A stretch of DNA of 64,000 bases from Bedellia somnulentella. Its lineage: Eukaryota > Arthropoda > Insecta > Lepidoptera > Bedelliidae. Below are positions 36,101 to 43,540 of the stretch, piece by piece. Numbering within the stretch: the stretch's first letter is position 1; each line of letters opens with the position of its first letter. The notes under the pieces were generated by a model. That model was not told the origin of the DNA, searched no databases, and saw only the letters and a list, made by a program, of their open reading frames with translations. The translations under genes were made by a program, and so were the position numbers. The stretch spans positions 11,160,001-11,224,000 of the forward strand of contig OY755177.1 in assembly GCA_963576735.1 (NCBI GenBank). Direction: 5' to 3'.

Positions 36101-39100
36101 CTATATCTATACTTATTTAGAAGATTTATTTGTGTATTTGTTGTGGAATAGAATCTGATCCTATCTGAATCCGAAACCAATCGATAAAAAACGACCACTT
36201 TCATAAAATCTGCTATATCATCATGCATTTTTTAAGGAGTGAGCAGAGGTCGCAGAAACCTTAGATAGTGCAAAGTTAGGGCGGTTCACAATATTTTTTT
36301 AAGCATTATCGTATATACATTTCTTTTTGAAAATAAAAATATATTAACCCTTCGCCTGGCGCCGCCATGTTGGTCATTTACGCGCATCTGGCGCCTGTCC
36401 GGCTCCGGGAGAGAAAAGAAAAGACCAAGTATGGCGGCCGCCATTTTGCAAATTTTACCACGTCTGGCAGGCCTAGGAAGGACAATTTAAACTGGTCTTC
36501 GATGTTTAGAAAAACTAAAATTTTACTGCTTTACTGTATTATAAGCGTAATAAAATGTAGCATTTTAGATTCTTAATTAAGTACGCTATCATATTGCATA
36601 CGATAAATATGTATAAAGTGTGAAAATAAAACAATGTCGTAAAGTTAAGATAGGGTCATGGTTTTTTTCCGATTTTCGATACATAATCTACCATAATTCA
36701 TAAATTTTACTTTTTCTCGTCAATATATGTGTTGTATTTACAATACTATACCCTAATTTAAAACATACAGTCATAAAATCACTTCAATCCATACATTTTT
36801 TTAGCAGTAGGAGCATTACTAAATGTGGGCCTTGTCAGGCGCCCCACACAACCGCACACGGAACAATGAACATTAACTGAAATAAATGCCTTGTTGACAT
36901 TTCTGTTGCACTGTAGTCTATCTTAGTTCTATAAATAAGCTTCAGTATACGTTAGAGCAGTGCAGAATGCTTTTTATTCGTCAAAATACACGTCTAAAAC
37001 AGCACTTAGCTACTTTCCCGGAGCAGGCCGGCCGCCAGACGCGCGAAATATTTATCTTTCCCGGAGCGGGACAGATGCCACATGTGCGCTAATGTCAAAA
37101 GTAACATCCGCCATTTTAGGTCTTTTTCTTTGTCTCCCGGAGCGGGAATTTGCCACACGAAGGGTTAACCACATAACATTTGAAGTTATAACAGTAAATT
37201 TGACAAGATTTAAAAGATTCGATGAGATGTTTCAACATGATCTTATTGCGGGGATACAGTTCATCTCTAAGCATTATATTCTAAGTGTTATATACGGTGC
37301 AAGTAGCTGGAGCAAGTAAAGAGGTACATGCGCAGGCTACTTATCTAAGTTACTCACTTGTACTAAACTACCTGTGCAAGCAGTATGCACATGTACAAGT
37401 GAGTTGCTCGTGGTCAAGAGCTACATACTGCGCAAACTATGTGCACCGTGTACAACCTTAAAGTTCTGACATTCCTTTGCAGGATAATAGTTATGATTTG
37501 TACAGGAATATGCGATTGTTTACCTAACTTTTTTCGCAACAATTATGAATGGTATTTGAGAGTTTTTAGTTTTCTTGTTACTGCCGTACCTTTAACTACA
37601 GCAATAATTCCATGAATAAGTGAGCCATATATTTTGCATACACAAACCCTCAACAATTTTTGATATTGTGTTAGTAATTGTGACAGGTAAATAGGGTATA
37701 AATAGGGTTAAGTTTTCACGAACTTGCTGACTTTTTAAACGCATTTTGATAATGAAGAATGAGAGTGTGTTTCTCGGGGCTAGCAGTAATGTTATTTCTT
37801 CACAATAATTCGTCCTATTAATATTATAAATGTGAAAGTTTTGATGTTTGGATATTTGTGTGTATGAGGTGAAAATGCTTCTCAATTACAGAATATATAT
37901 GAATGAAATTAAGCAGAATGCTTGATAATGACCCCAATTATCAAATTGAATACCTTTTATCCCGGAAAAATTTGAACAATAAAATATTCACGCCTGATTA
38001 AACTCAGCGCCTAAAGTTTGGCATAAGCAAATTTACAGTACGAAGTCTGTCGGCTCAGCTTAAGTTAGTTAAAAAATAGTTTTTTTTACACACCTGATGC
38101 TTCCCATTGGCGTTCACAGCTTGGTAGGATCGGGAGACATCCACTTTAGCGTTGTTCACGAAAATATCTTCATGCATGATATCTCGTCGTCTGGTGATCC
38201 ACAGGGGAGGGTTGCCATCCAGCTCGGATGATATGGCGTAGTCCAGATTTGATAGAGTTGTAGCTAAGTTTGCTGAAACAAAAAAAGGTAAATTATATAG
38301 TATGCATTTTTAAAATACATCGGGAATTTTACACTTAAATTATATTTCCTATGATCTTACACCATAAAGAAATTCATGCATTGGTACCTGTGAACTGTCT
38401 GTTTGTATCGGTCTTATTTCCGAAAAACACCACAATAACAATATTACATTTGCTGAATAAGTGTTAAAATATAACTTGTTGTTGAAACATCAAAACTTAC
38501 ATAATTTATAAATGTTTTATAATATATAATAATTTATACCGACTCAGACGTCATTTGAGAAATCATGAATACATTAAGTTGGTTCTAAAACAATAGCTAA
38601 CATTATAAATATGGTTGAAACATCAAGACATATTCGTAAATCCCGCTTTTATGTTTCATGAAATATGGCACTTAGCTATTATAATTCTAATAAGATGGCA
38701 TCTTTAGTAAATCCACTCAGCCACCAACCACACTGCCAGACATGTTTATATAATGTGGCACGAACGAGCAGTTTGTCTCCTCATTGTTCAAAGCGGGTAA
38801 ATGTTCGGTGTTCATGTTCAGTATAAAATAGTTCTTGTTCAGTAACAGTGTTACATAAACCGCATTGAGGCGTGTCAAAGAAAAGTTTAGTTCTCCCGAA
38901 CTTTGTTGCTACTTGATCAGCTAGAGGAATAGTTTATTTGCTTTTGTCTGAAGAAAGGAACAAAGAAAAGTTTATGAAATAATTTAGTAATGTTTTTGGT
39001 TAATATGTTTAGGGTTTTGGAAGTCCAAAAGATTTTGTTAGAAAAATAATAATTCAATCATAAAACTTTAGATAAGCTTGTATTATTACAAAGTTTTAAA

Positions 39101-39570
39101 ACATTACGATTGTTATTAAAAAACATATATTAAATAAAAAACCTAAAAAAAACCTATTGACGTATAGGTACAATATCATACACACCCACAAGCACAAATA
39201 ATGTCCCTCTCTCCCACACACAAACACACACACACACACACACGCACTCACGCACTCACACACCCACATGAACACGCAAATAGACTCATACACTCACAAA
39301 CACACACATAATACGAGTTCTGATCTGTTATAGCTATTAATTATGAGAAAATGAACTATTTTATTTTCTCTTTAATTTTTTTTTTCTATTTCTACAAATA
39401 CGTTTTTTTTTTGTGTCTTTGTACTTGAAACAAAATTAAAAATGGCCATCAGCACATAATTGTTATGTTACTTAGTTATTTAAAAGAGCCTGTTTGCTGC
39501 GTCACAGGGAAACCTACTGCGGTAAACACCGAAACCAATCCATTGTAAACTACTTAATTTTGTGAAATAA

Positions 39571-39601
<31 letters not shown>

Positions 39602-41477
39602 ATTGCTTTAGAGAAAGGTCTATATTGCAACATTTTTTTTCATTACATACACCGTTGGCAGAGGTCACCAAAGTTTTCAAATAAATACAAACCTTTATTA
39701 AGTGTTAATTAAGTACATCTAAAGCCATTTCGATTACTTCAAAGCTGATTCTTTGATTTGTTAGTTATAATTTGTTATTATATTATTTACTTTCTAAAGT
39801 ATTAAACCTTTCGCATTACATACATTACAAAAGAATGTGGTTAAAAATTATAGTTCACTCTGTTGCAATTTAGTACAATATTTCATAATTAATGAATGTC
39901 ATCAGATTACAGAAGCGTATGCGTTATTACATACGCGCACAGATAAACAATTTCAAATTATAATTCAACCATTGTGGTTTTAAAATTGAATCATTTAAAT
40001 AAAATAAATGTGCTGTATTGTACTGTATGTGTAATAATACCAAAGATCAAAGCAGTATCATTTTAATCTTGTCGACCTCGTAGCATAACGTTATACGAAA
40101 TTTAAAAAGTAAGAAAAGAAATAAAATTGTTACTCAGTGCGTCAATACAAACTCTTATAAACCAAAACTATATTTATATTCATTGTTATATAAGTAACTG
40201 TACTCATGTCCTCAATACAACTTTTCTTTCTAACTACGTATAAGTCGTATAATGTTATGCTACGAGACGACGAGAAAAATCGTAGTCAAGTTCACTTTAA
40301 GACTACGATGCTTCAGTACTCTTTTTTAAGCTTGCGCTTAAAATTATTCATACAACAACTATTTTTTATATAATAATTTCTTCATCCGTGCATGCAACTT
40401 TCGTAACGAACACTTTAATATAATCTTTAAAGTAAGTAACACTTTTAAATTATAGTAGAGTTTTCTTCTTTTTGAATTTTAAATGGCGAAGTAGGGTTGG
40501 AATTTAGTTATTTTTATATTTTTCATTTCGTTGATTTAATAGATTTAAAAAGATAATTCATCTCTATTACCATCTTCACTGTATACATATACTAACTCCG
40601 ATCACTCTCATTGGGGTAGGCGAGACTATTGATTGCTTTTTGTACACCTTTTTGGTTCCCATAAGCTCATAAATTTTCTCATAATTTTTTTGCTCTTAAT
40701 AATTTCGAATAACACCTTTATGAAAACACTATCTGCCCAGTCTTTGAATGTTCTGCGTGACCGTTTACCACAAAGAATACCTTTTCCGCCACTTTAACAT
40801 CATTCATACGTTCCATGTGCCAAAATCAAATTAATATTATGTGCCGAATCACATATAGAACTCACATATAAAAAAATAATACACCTTACGCGCTTAGTTA
40901 TTCGTACCTACCCTTTAAGCAATATACTGCTTGAACGCTGAGTTGAGTTTGGTTATGATTATTATAGATATTGTATGAAATATACCTAAAGATAAAAATA
41001 CCCCTTACATTCATTGATATTTAAGACACGACTTTCCTATATAACCTATTGCCACTGGGCAGTAGTGCCACTTTGAATAATAAAAAAACATTTATAAAAA
41101 GATTTATGAATGTAGAGGAAGATGTCCATATTTATTAATGTACCGTCATTACAACAACAATTAATACAGCATAGAAAAAAGAGTACCAAGTTTGTGTTGT
41201 TTAAGCTCGATGGGTTTGCCAGGATCGTACAAAGTTGCGATCCTCCTATCCCAATGCGAACTACTGGCGTGTATGTATGTATTCCAAATTGTGACATGCA
41301 AATCAACAAACTGAAAATGTAAGATAAAATATAGTTACCGATATGGTACAACACTAGTGAGTCATCCATTTCGCCGTTGAACCGCTGGAACGCCTGGTTG
41401 GTCGGCGCGAACAGCGTCATCTGGCGGTACAGCAGGTTCGTGCTCGCGATCGCGTTGCGCTCCAGCAGCGCCAGGAA
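23870..41477 (-). CDS. Fas1: Fasciclin 1, GPI-anchored cell-adhesion protein (12 exons, first exon missing)
   Basis: This is the insect Fasciclin 1 gene, a membrane-attached adhesion protein of neurons and other cells with four tandem FAS1 domains. Twelve exons with GT/AG borders and matching phases give 1876 coding bases, about 624 residues once one extra base is allowed for. That is close to the usual length of about 650 minus a short first exon. Each domain shows the paired motifs: TLFAPTNQAF and VLHVIDQVLQ (1), TFFIPVDDGF and VVHLIQRPLM (2), TLFAPSNEAW and FIHIIDRVLG (3), TYFVPRDHAW and IIHVIDEPFL (4). It ends in LSYALCVLVSAIFVRILD, a hydrophobic tail as expected for GPI attachment. Exon-by-exon correspondence with Drosophila Fas1 is clear throughout. 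Oddities: a one-base insertion in the exon at 25121-25284, a strong splice donor after the stop codon, and a minisatellite of acceptor-like units beside the first recovered exon. The signal-peptide exon was not found, so the first intron is long. Confidence 0.93.
24602..24749 (-). CDS. Fas1: Fas1 exon: FAS1 domain 4, middle
   Basis: It encodes TKQILERHLIRASRAYTVSD, then LKLLANETHPFVLPTSRD and PLRLRVKESDK. Acceptor TTTCTAG, donor GTAACT. 148 nt, starting in phase 0 and leaving one base, which fits both neighbours. Confidence 0.92.
25121..25284 (-). CDS. Fas1: Fas1 exon: FAS1 domain 4 start, carrying an apparent one-base insertion
   Basis: After the acceptor GTCCCCAG, the phase set by the upstream exon gives ITYNLGK, matching the family. 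From about 25253 the conserved protein (MFNQPLNELEHRYTYFVPRD) is in a frame displaced by one base. Read as given, the gene stops at a TGA at 25199-25197. One base too many in AAGAGGACAAATG (25253-25265) explains both halves. Alternative: an acceptor at GGCAAG just before the break would keep the frame but lose the conserved TYNLGK and has a poor pyrimidine tract. Donor GTGAGT. Confidence 0.88.
25446..25540 (-). repeat. SINE family C (tRNA-derived), in a Fas1 intron
   Basis: On +, TTCATGAAAACCTCATGTGG, AATAAATAAAGGAAAGAAAA and GCGGGGATCAAACCCGCGAA are the tail and B box in reverse. The A-box half is missing. Confidence 0.7.
26190..26450. repeat. Degenerate dispersed repeat ending in GACA units
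   Basis: TTTCTCCCGTTTTCCCAAAA, TGCCAAGTTTCGTTATAATC and CGATAGACAGACAGACAAAA resemble a repeat widely seen in insect DNA; class not assigned. The short frames on both strands here are not genes. Confidence 0.35.
26927..27147 (-). CDS. Fas1: Fas1 exon: end of FAS1 domain 3, start of domain 4
   Basis: It encodes IYQAPTASLRKYLYFNVINN, a VEGGGVNASVTLPNIAAT segment and FIHIIDRVLGVPYTTVFEKL, the second conserved motif of domain 3. Acceptor ATATTCTAG, donor GTAAGA. 221 nt. Confidence 0.93.
27924..28014 (-). CDS. Fas1: Fas1 exon: FAS1 domain 3, middle
   Basis: It encodes NHQKLKEILNLHLVRERLPM, then DVIVHNNMNQ. The acceptor TTTTTTGACAG and donor GTTAGT frame 91 nt with phases that join both neighbours. 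Confidence 0.92.
28289..28446 (-). CDS. Fas1: Fas1 exon: FAS1 domain 3, start
   Basis: It encodes EKEDGPLCKFYEVIMDLGVN, then ITLFAPSNEAWKEYSVQNIV, the first conserved motif of domain 3. Acceptor ATAATATAG; donor GTACTA is a weaker than usual GT site. 158 nt. Confidence 0.92.
30065..30246 (-). repeat. SINE family A, 3'-truncated copy in a Fas1 intron
   Basis: The minus strand starts GCCGTGTAGTGTCGGCTTAG and runs to CCAAAAGTGG. It ends about 100 bp from the Fas1 exon at 30348. Confidence 0.85.
30348..30508 (-). CDS. Fas1: Fas1 exon: end of FAS1 domain 2
   Basis: It encodes YVKSNTMAGDAKHSRGVVLA, then DIVRANIPVKNGVVHLIQRP and LMVVDTSVIDFLK, the most conserved stretch of the protein. Acceptor CCTCCACAG, donor GTAAGA. 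161 nt. Confidence 0.95.
31670..31815 (-). other. Coding-like patch inside a Fas1 intron, unidentified
   Basis: On the minus strand one frame reads ISLVNDDPLLEAFAY, a stop, then DEVDILVCNMSELEKAVIKY, ICYGNPE and a stop. A GCTGGCAG just before the second part could be an acceptor. The composition differs from the surrounding intron. It may be a fragment of an old transposon gene or a processed pseudogene; no family was recognised. Confidence 0.25.
32506..32590 (+). repeat. SINE family A tail next to a Fas1 splice donor
   Basis: GTGTGGCTGAAGAGTTTCTA, GCTCTGGCTACTC and GGCCGTGAGTACATG precede an ATGT run. It ends 17 bp from the Fas1 exon border at 32608, the closest approach of any repeat to a Fas1 donor here. 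Confidence 0.8.
32608..32785 (-). CDS. Fas1: Fas1 exon: FAS1 domain 2, middle
   Basis: It encodes PTTRSDLIDGKVIDGHVIPH, then HVLFTKATQNTREYETLAFS and VKVIISFSTSMNGREEI. Acceptor TTTCTTCAG, donor GTAAGT. 178 nt. The + strand frame 32511-32702 is its shadow. Confidence 0.93.
33290..33535 (-). repeat. SINE family A, full copy in a Fas1 intron
   Basis: The minus strand begins GCCGTGTAGTGTCGGCTCAG and ends TATAGCCGTGAGTATATGTA. Its 3' end faces away from the Fas1 exon at 33588. Confidence 0.9.
33588..33684 (-). CDS. Fas1: Fas1 exon: FAS1 domain 2, start
   Basis: It encodes SFRQKVNQLHKKEVLNADGR, then HTFFIPVDDGFK, the first conserved motif of domain 2. Acceptor AATTTTATAG, donor GTAACT. 97 nt. 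Confidence 0.92.
33755..33835 (-). repeat. tRNA-like SINE remnant
   Basis: On the minus strand, CCTCCGAGGTCTAACGGTAA is A-box-like and is followed by CTTGGCTTCAAAGCCGGGGG, but the B box is degraded. Confidence 0.4.
34488..34727 (-). repeat. SINE family A, diverged copy in a Fas1 intron
   Basis: The minus strand reads TAGCTGTGTAGTATCGGTTT, CGTAAGAGGCGACTAATG and GGGCGATGCGGTT, with many substitutions. It ends about 240 bp from the exon at 34967. Confidence 0.75.
34967..35106 (-). CDS. Fas1: Fas1 exon: end of FAS1 domain 1, start of domain 2
   Basis: It encodes VLHVIDQVLQPLSPHGPGSP, then PNAYQFLEHSDVFNIGQHRL. The first part is the second conserved motif of domain 1; a proline/glycine-rich linker follows. 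Acceptor CTCTTTAG, donor GTAAGC. 140 nt. Confidence 0.92.
35203..35345 (-). repeat. LINE 3' end (L2/CR1-like), minus orientation
   Basis: A (GAATA)n run is followed by CTCTTTATTGTACATCAAAT and GGCGGTCTTATCACTAAAAG. Read on the minus strand this is a LINE 3' UTR ending in TTCTA repeats. Class assignment is tentative. Confidence 0.55.
35570..35695 (+). repeat. LINE 3' end of the same family, plus orientation
   Basis: TTTTAGTGATAAGACCGCGT, TGTACTTATTTGTAAA and then TATTTCTATTCTATTCTTA match the reverse complement of the fragment at 35203-35345, so two related ends face each other 225 bp apart. Confidence 0.55.
36348..37164. mobile_element. piggyBac-like MITE flanked by TTAA
   Basis: The element begins CCCTTCG right after TTAA (36344-36347) and ends CGAAGGG right before TTAA (37165-37168), the TTAA target and CCC start expected of piggyBac-type transposons. 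Both ends are strikingly GC-rich in an AT-rich genome and carry repeated subterminal motifs: CCGGCTCCGGGAGAG on the left, and CTTTCCCGGAGC, CTTTCCCGGAGCGGGA and TCTCCCGGAGCGGGA on the right. No transposase frame remains; 36367-36576 and 36960-37319 are chance frames. It lies in the Fas1 intron between exons 35106 and 38094. Confidence 0.8.
37795..37990. repeat. Degenerate dispersed repeat
   Basis: TATTAATATTATAAATGTGAAAG and, 150 bp on, CTTTTATCCCGGAAAAATTT resemble the start and middle of a repeat common in insect genomes. Family name not assigned. Confidence 0.35.
38094..38272 (-). CDS. Fas1: Fas1 exon: FAS1 domain 1, middle
   Basis: It encodes NLATTLSNLDYAISSELDGN, then PPLWITRRRDIMHEDIFVNN and AKVDVSRSYQAVNANGKHQ. 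Acceptor GTTTCAG, donor GTGTGT. 179 nt. Confidence 0.92.
39178..39308. repeat. CA-rich microsatellite
   Basis: Imperfect (CA)n with CACACGCACTCACGCACTC variants, purest at 39214-39243. The cysteine/valine-rich minus-strand frame 39096-39293 is only its translation. Confidence 0.9.
39536..39601 (+). repeat. Retroposon-like 3' end with a 26-base T run
   Basis: ACTACTTAATTTTGTGAAAT then AAATGCC ends in T26 (39576-39601). The AT-rich end and homopolymer suggest a LINE or SINE terminus; the family was not identified. Confidence 0.35.
40575..40850 (-). repeat. RTE-type LINE 3' end, degenerate
   Basis: On +, ATATACTAACTCCGATCACT then ATTGGGGTAGGCGAGACTAT is the inverse of the LINE 3' tail seen at 42060-42365; CATACGTTCCATGTGCCAAAA corresponds to the FWHMERM-type motif of the protein. 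Confidence 0.5.
41085..41285 (+). repeat. RTE-type LINE 3' end, degenerate, just downstream of a Fas1 donor
   Basis: AAAAGATTTATGAATGTAGA (KRLMNVE), GGGTTTGCCAGGATCGTACA, then ACTGGCGTGTATGTATGTAT parallel the LINE copy at 42060-42365 (KRLMDVDE, CQDRT, and tail). It ends 54 bp from the Fas1 exon at 41339. Confidence 0.55.
41339..41477 (-). CDS. Fas1: Fas1 exon: FAS1 domain 1 start (first recovered exon)
   Basis: It encodes FLALLERNAIASTNLLYRQM, then TLFAPTNQAFQRFNGEMDDS and LVLYHI, the first conserved motif of domain 1. Acceptor CCTATTGTTTCAG, donor GTAACT. 139 nt, phase 0 at its start, so an upstream exon with the signal peptide must end on a codon boundary. The exon is GC-rich. Its 5' border is the first unit of a 31-bp minisatellite that continues into the intron. 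Confidence 0.93.
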
Positions 41478-41662
41478 CTGAAACAATAGGAAAACATTAT
41501 TTTACGAGCTGGAACAATAGGAAAACCTTATTTTAGGAACTGGAACCATAGGAAAACATTATTTTAGAAACTGGAACAATAGGAAAACATTATTTTACGA
41601 ACTGGAACAATGGGAAAACATTAGTTTAGGACCTGGAACCATAGGAAAACATTATATTAGGA
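41474..41662. repeat. 31-bp minisatellite of splice-acceptor-like units
   Basis: Six units at a 31-bp period (GAAAAC at 41490, 41521, 41552, 41583, 41614 and 41645). On the minus strand each unit is TTTTCCTATTGTTCCAG or a one- to two-base variant, the same sequence as the acceptor of the adjoining Fas1 exon. Confidence 0.9.
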
Positions 41663-42059
41663 CAGTGGTATAGTATAATATGGCATAGTGTTTCAAGACA
41701 TTAAGAAGTACTAAATTAATTGTATCATCTACCTCTAGGCCATCATACTGAGTGACTTAGGATTCCAGGGTTTTATAAAACAACCGAACGCCATATATTT
41801 TCCTTTATGTTATCAATTCAGTTATTTAAACTAATGCAAATATTACATGGATCATCTTTCTTTCTTTCTTTATGTATTATTGATTTATTTAAAAACTTCA
41901 TTGCATACAGATAAATTATGTTTTTTACAAAGGTACAGATCATTAGAGTTTAGTACACAAAGGCGGACTTATTGCCTTATTGCGGTTGACTCTTTATGGT
42001 GAAAAAACAAGTAAACAACTCTTAATTTTATTGAGATTAAATGCATTATTGTATGTTAT

Positions 42060-42365
42060 ATATACATACATACATACATATACTCACGCCGTTAATTCCC
42101 GTCGGGGTAGGCAGAGACTATCGTTCGCGACTTCGTACGATCCTGGCAAACCTCTTTAACTTCGTCTACATCCATCAATCTTTTCATACATGCTCTCTTA
42201 TTCTTCATACTTCGGACGCCTGCCTTTATGAGCACACTCTCAATTTGGTCCAAGTGTGTCTTTCGTGGCCGTCCTCTACTAACATTACCTTCCACATTAG
42301 TTCTATAGATACCTTGTACCAATTTCCTATCATCCATCTTCTCGATGTGCCCAAACCATGTTATA
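42060..42365 (-). mobile_element. RTE-type LINE 3' end with C-terminal coding
   Basis: The minus strand encodes WFGHIEKMDDRKLVQGIYRT, then GRPRKTHLDQIESVLIKAGV and RLMDVDEVKEVCQDRT, typical of the C-terminus of RTE-type LINE proteins. The 3' tail is CTCTGCCTACCCCGACGGGA, ATTAACGGCGTGAGTATATG and a TATG run. It is 5'-truncated. The + strand frame 42041-42370 is its shadow. Confidence 0.75.
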
Positions 42366-42999
42366 TATAGTGACTTGGATTTAATTTGATCTTTTATTTA
42401 TTAGCTAATCATCTTGTTTTATTCTCTGATTAGGCACCCTGTGTGTTTTAACTGTTTTCTATCTAGTTATTGATTGCGCTTCCGGACTTTTTCCATCGAA
42501 AAATGCCAACATTGGCTCTATATAAATCTCTTCCGTCACTTAAACTTCATTTTCCTTCTAAGGATATTATGCAACAGCAAAGACTGAAATTAAAATGAGG
42601 AGTCATTAGATCGCCCATCCCCATCCCACTGCAGACAAATTTAATATGTCGCCTCTCGCACCGCCGCGCCCCCATCTTGTTTTTACATGGCCGCGCGGAC
42701 CACATAATTGCTTTGATGAGATATTCTCTGGGATTCATTTATGTTTTTTGCTTCCAGTATGGATAACTATTCGGTAACATTTATTGTTAAGAATATAATT
42801 AGTGCATTTGCGGAAAACTTTATAAATCGGATAAGTGATAAAAACATAGTGAGTTTCCTCCAATATTGCAAGAGGTAGGAATTTGCTTTTTTTTAGAAAT
42901 GCCCACTGTTATGGAGGATGTCTCGATGATTATAATATTAAATACATAATAAACTTTGTAAGCAAAGAAGCGTGAAGACACAGGTAAGGTAGAAAGAGT

Positions 43000-43540
43000 A
43001 CTTATTATGACCATATTTTCATTTTACAGATCAGAAACATGAATAGATTGAAAATGGGTAATGTGGTAAATTTTTAGTGTGTGAATAACTTAATGAGAAG
43101 TCAATGAGGTGTTCGAAAAGGCCCAAATTACAGTGCATTAGCCTGTTTTAGTTCCTACGATTATGCGCGGCGGTGAATGTTGGCTGTGACAGAAGAAGCA
43201 TGAGAGCAAAGTTAATGCAGTAGATAATTGTGTGTGTGATACTGATTCGTGAAAGGAAAACGTTGTGTAGGATTATATTGTTGAAAAAGAATGTTCATGG
43301 CCAATGTGGATAGGAATAATTGTCAGTAGAAAAGACAAGAAATTATAAATTTAAATACACAAAGAAACAGAAAATGTGCTCAAAAATACAGGCATCCAAA
43401 GTGTGATGCATAGTGGGGCATATACAAAAAGATTGATGAATGTTAAGTAGCTTGAGATGTTTGCCTCAATCGAAGTCACGTTCGATAAGATTTTTGCACC
43501 CAATTGGAACTACATGGAATGAGTATATATTTGTATATAT
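43000..43540 (+). repeat. RTE-type LINE remnant, plus orientation
   Basis: Broken frames give fragments such as GGECW, ESKVNAVDNC and KRLMNVK, in the order expected for the end of the LINE protein. It ends in TGGAATGAGTATATATTTGT, a decayed version of the shared tail. Confidence 0.5.

Noticed and set aside
36960..37319. 119-codon + strand open frame
   Set aside because: It runs across the right end of the TTAA-flanked MITE and out into the intron; no domain, and its composition comes from the GC-rich repeat.
42547..42738. Minus-strand frame in a GC-rich patch as the missing Fas1 first exon
   Set aside because: It has no signal-peptide-like hydrophobic stretch, no acidic segment like that preceding FAS1 domain 1, and no phase-0 donor that fits.
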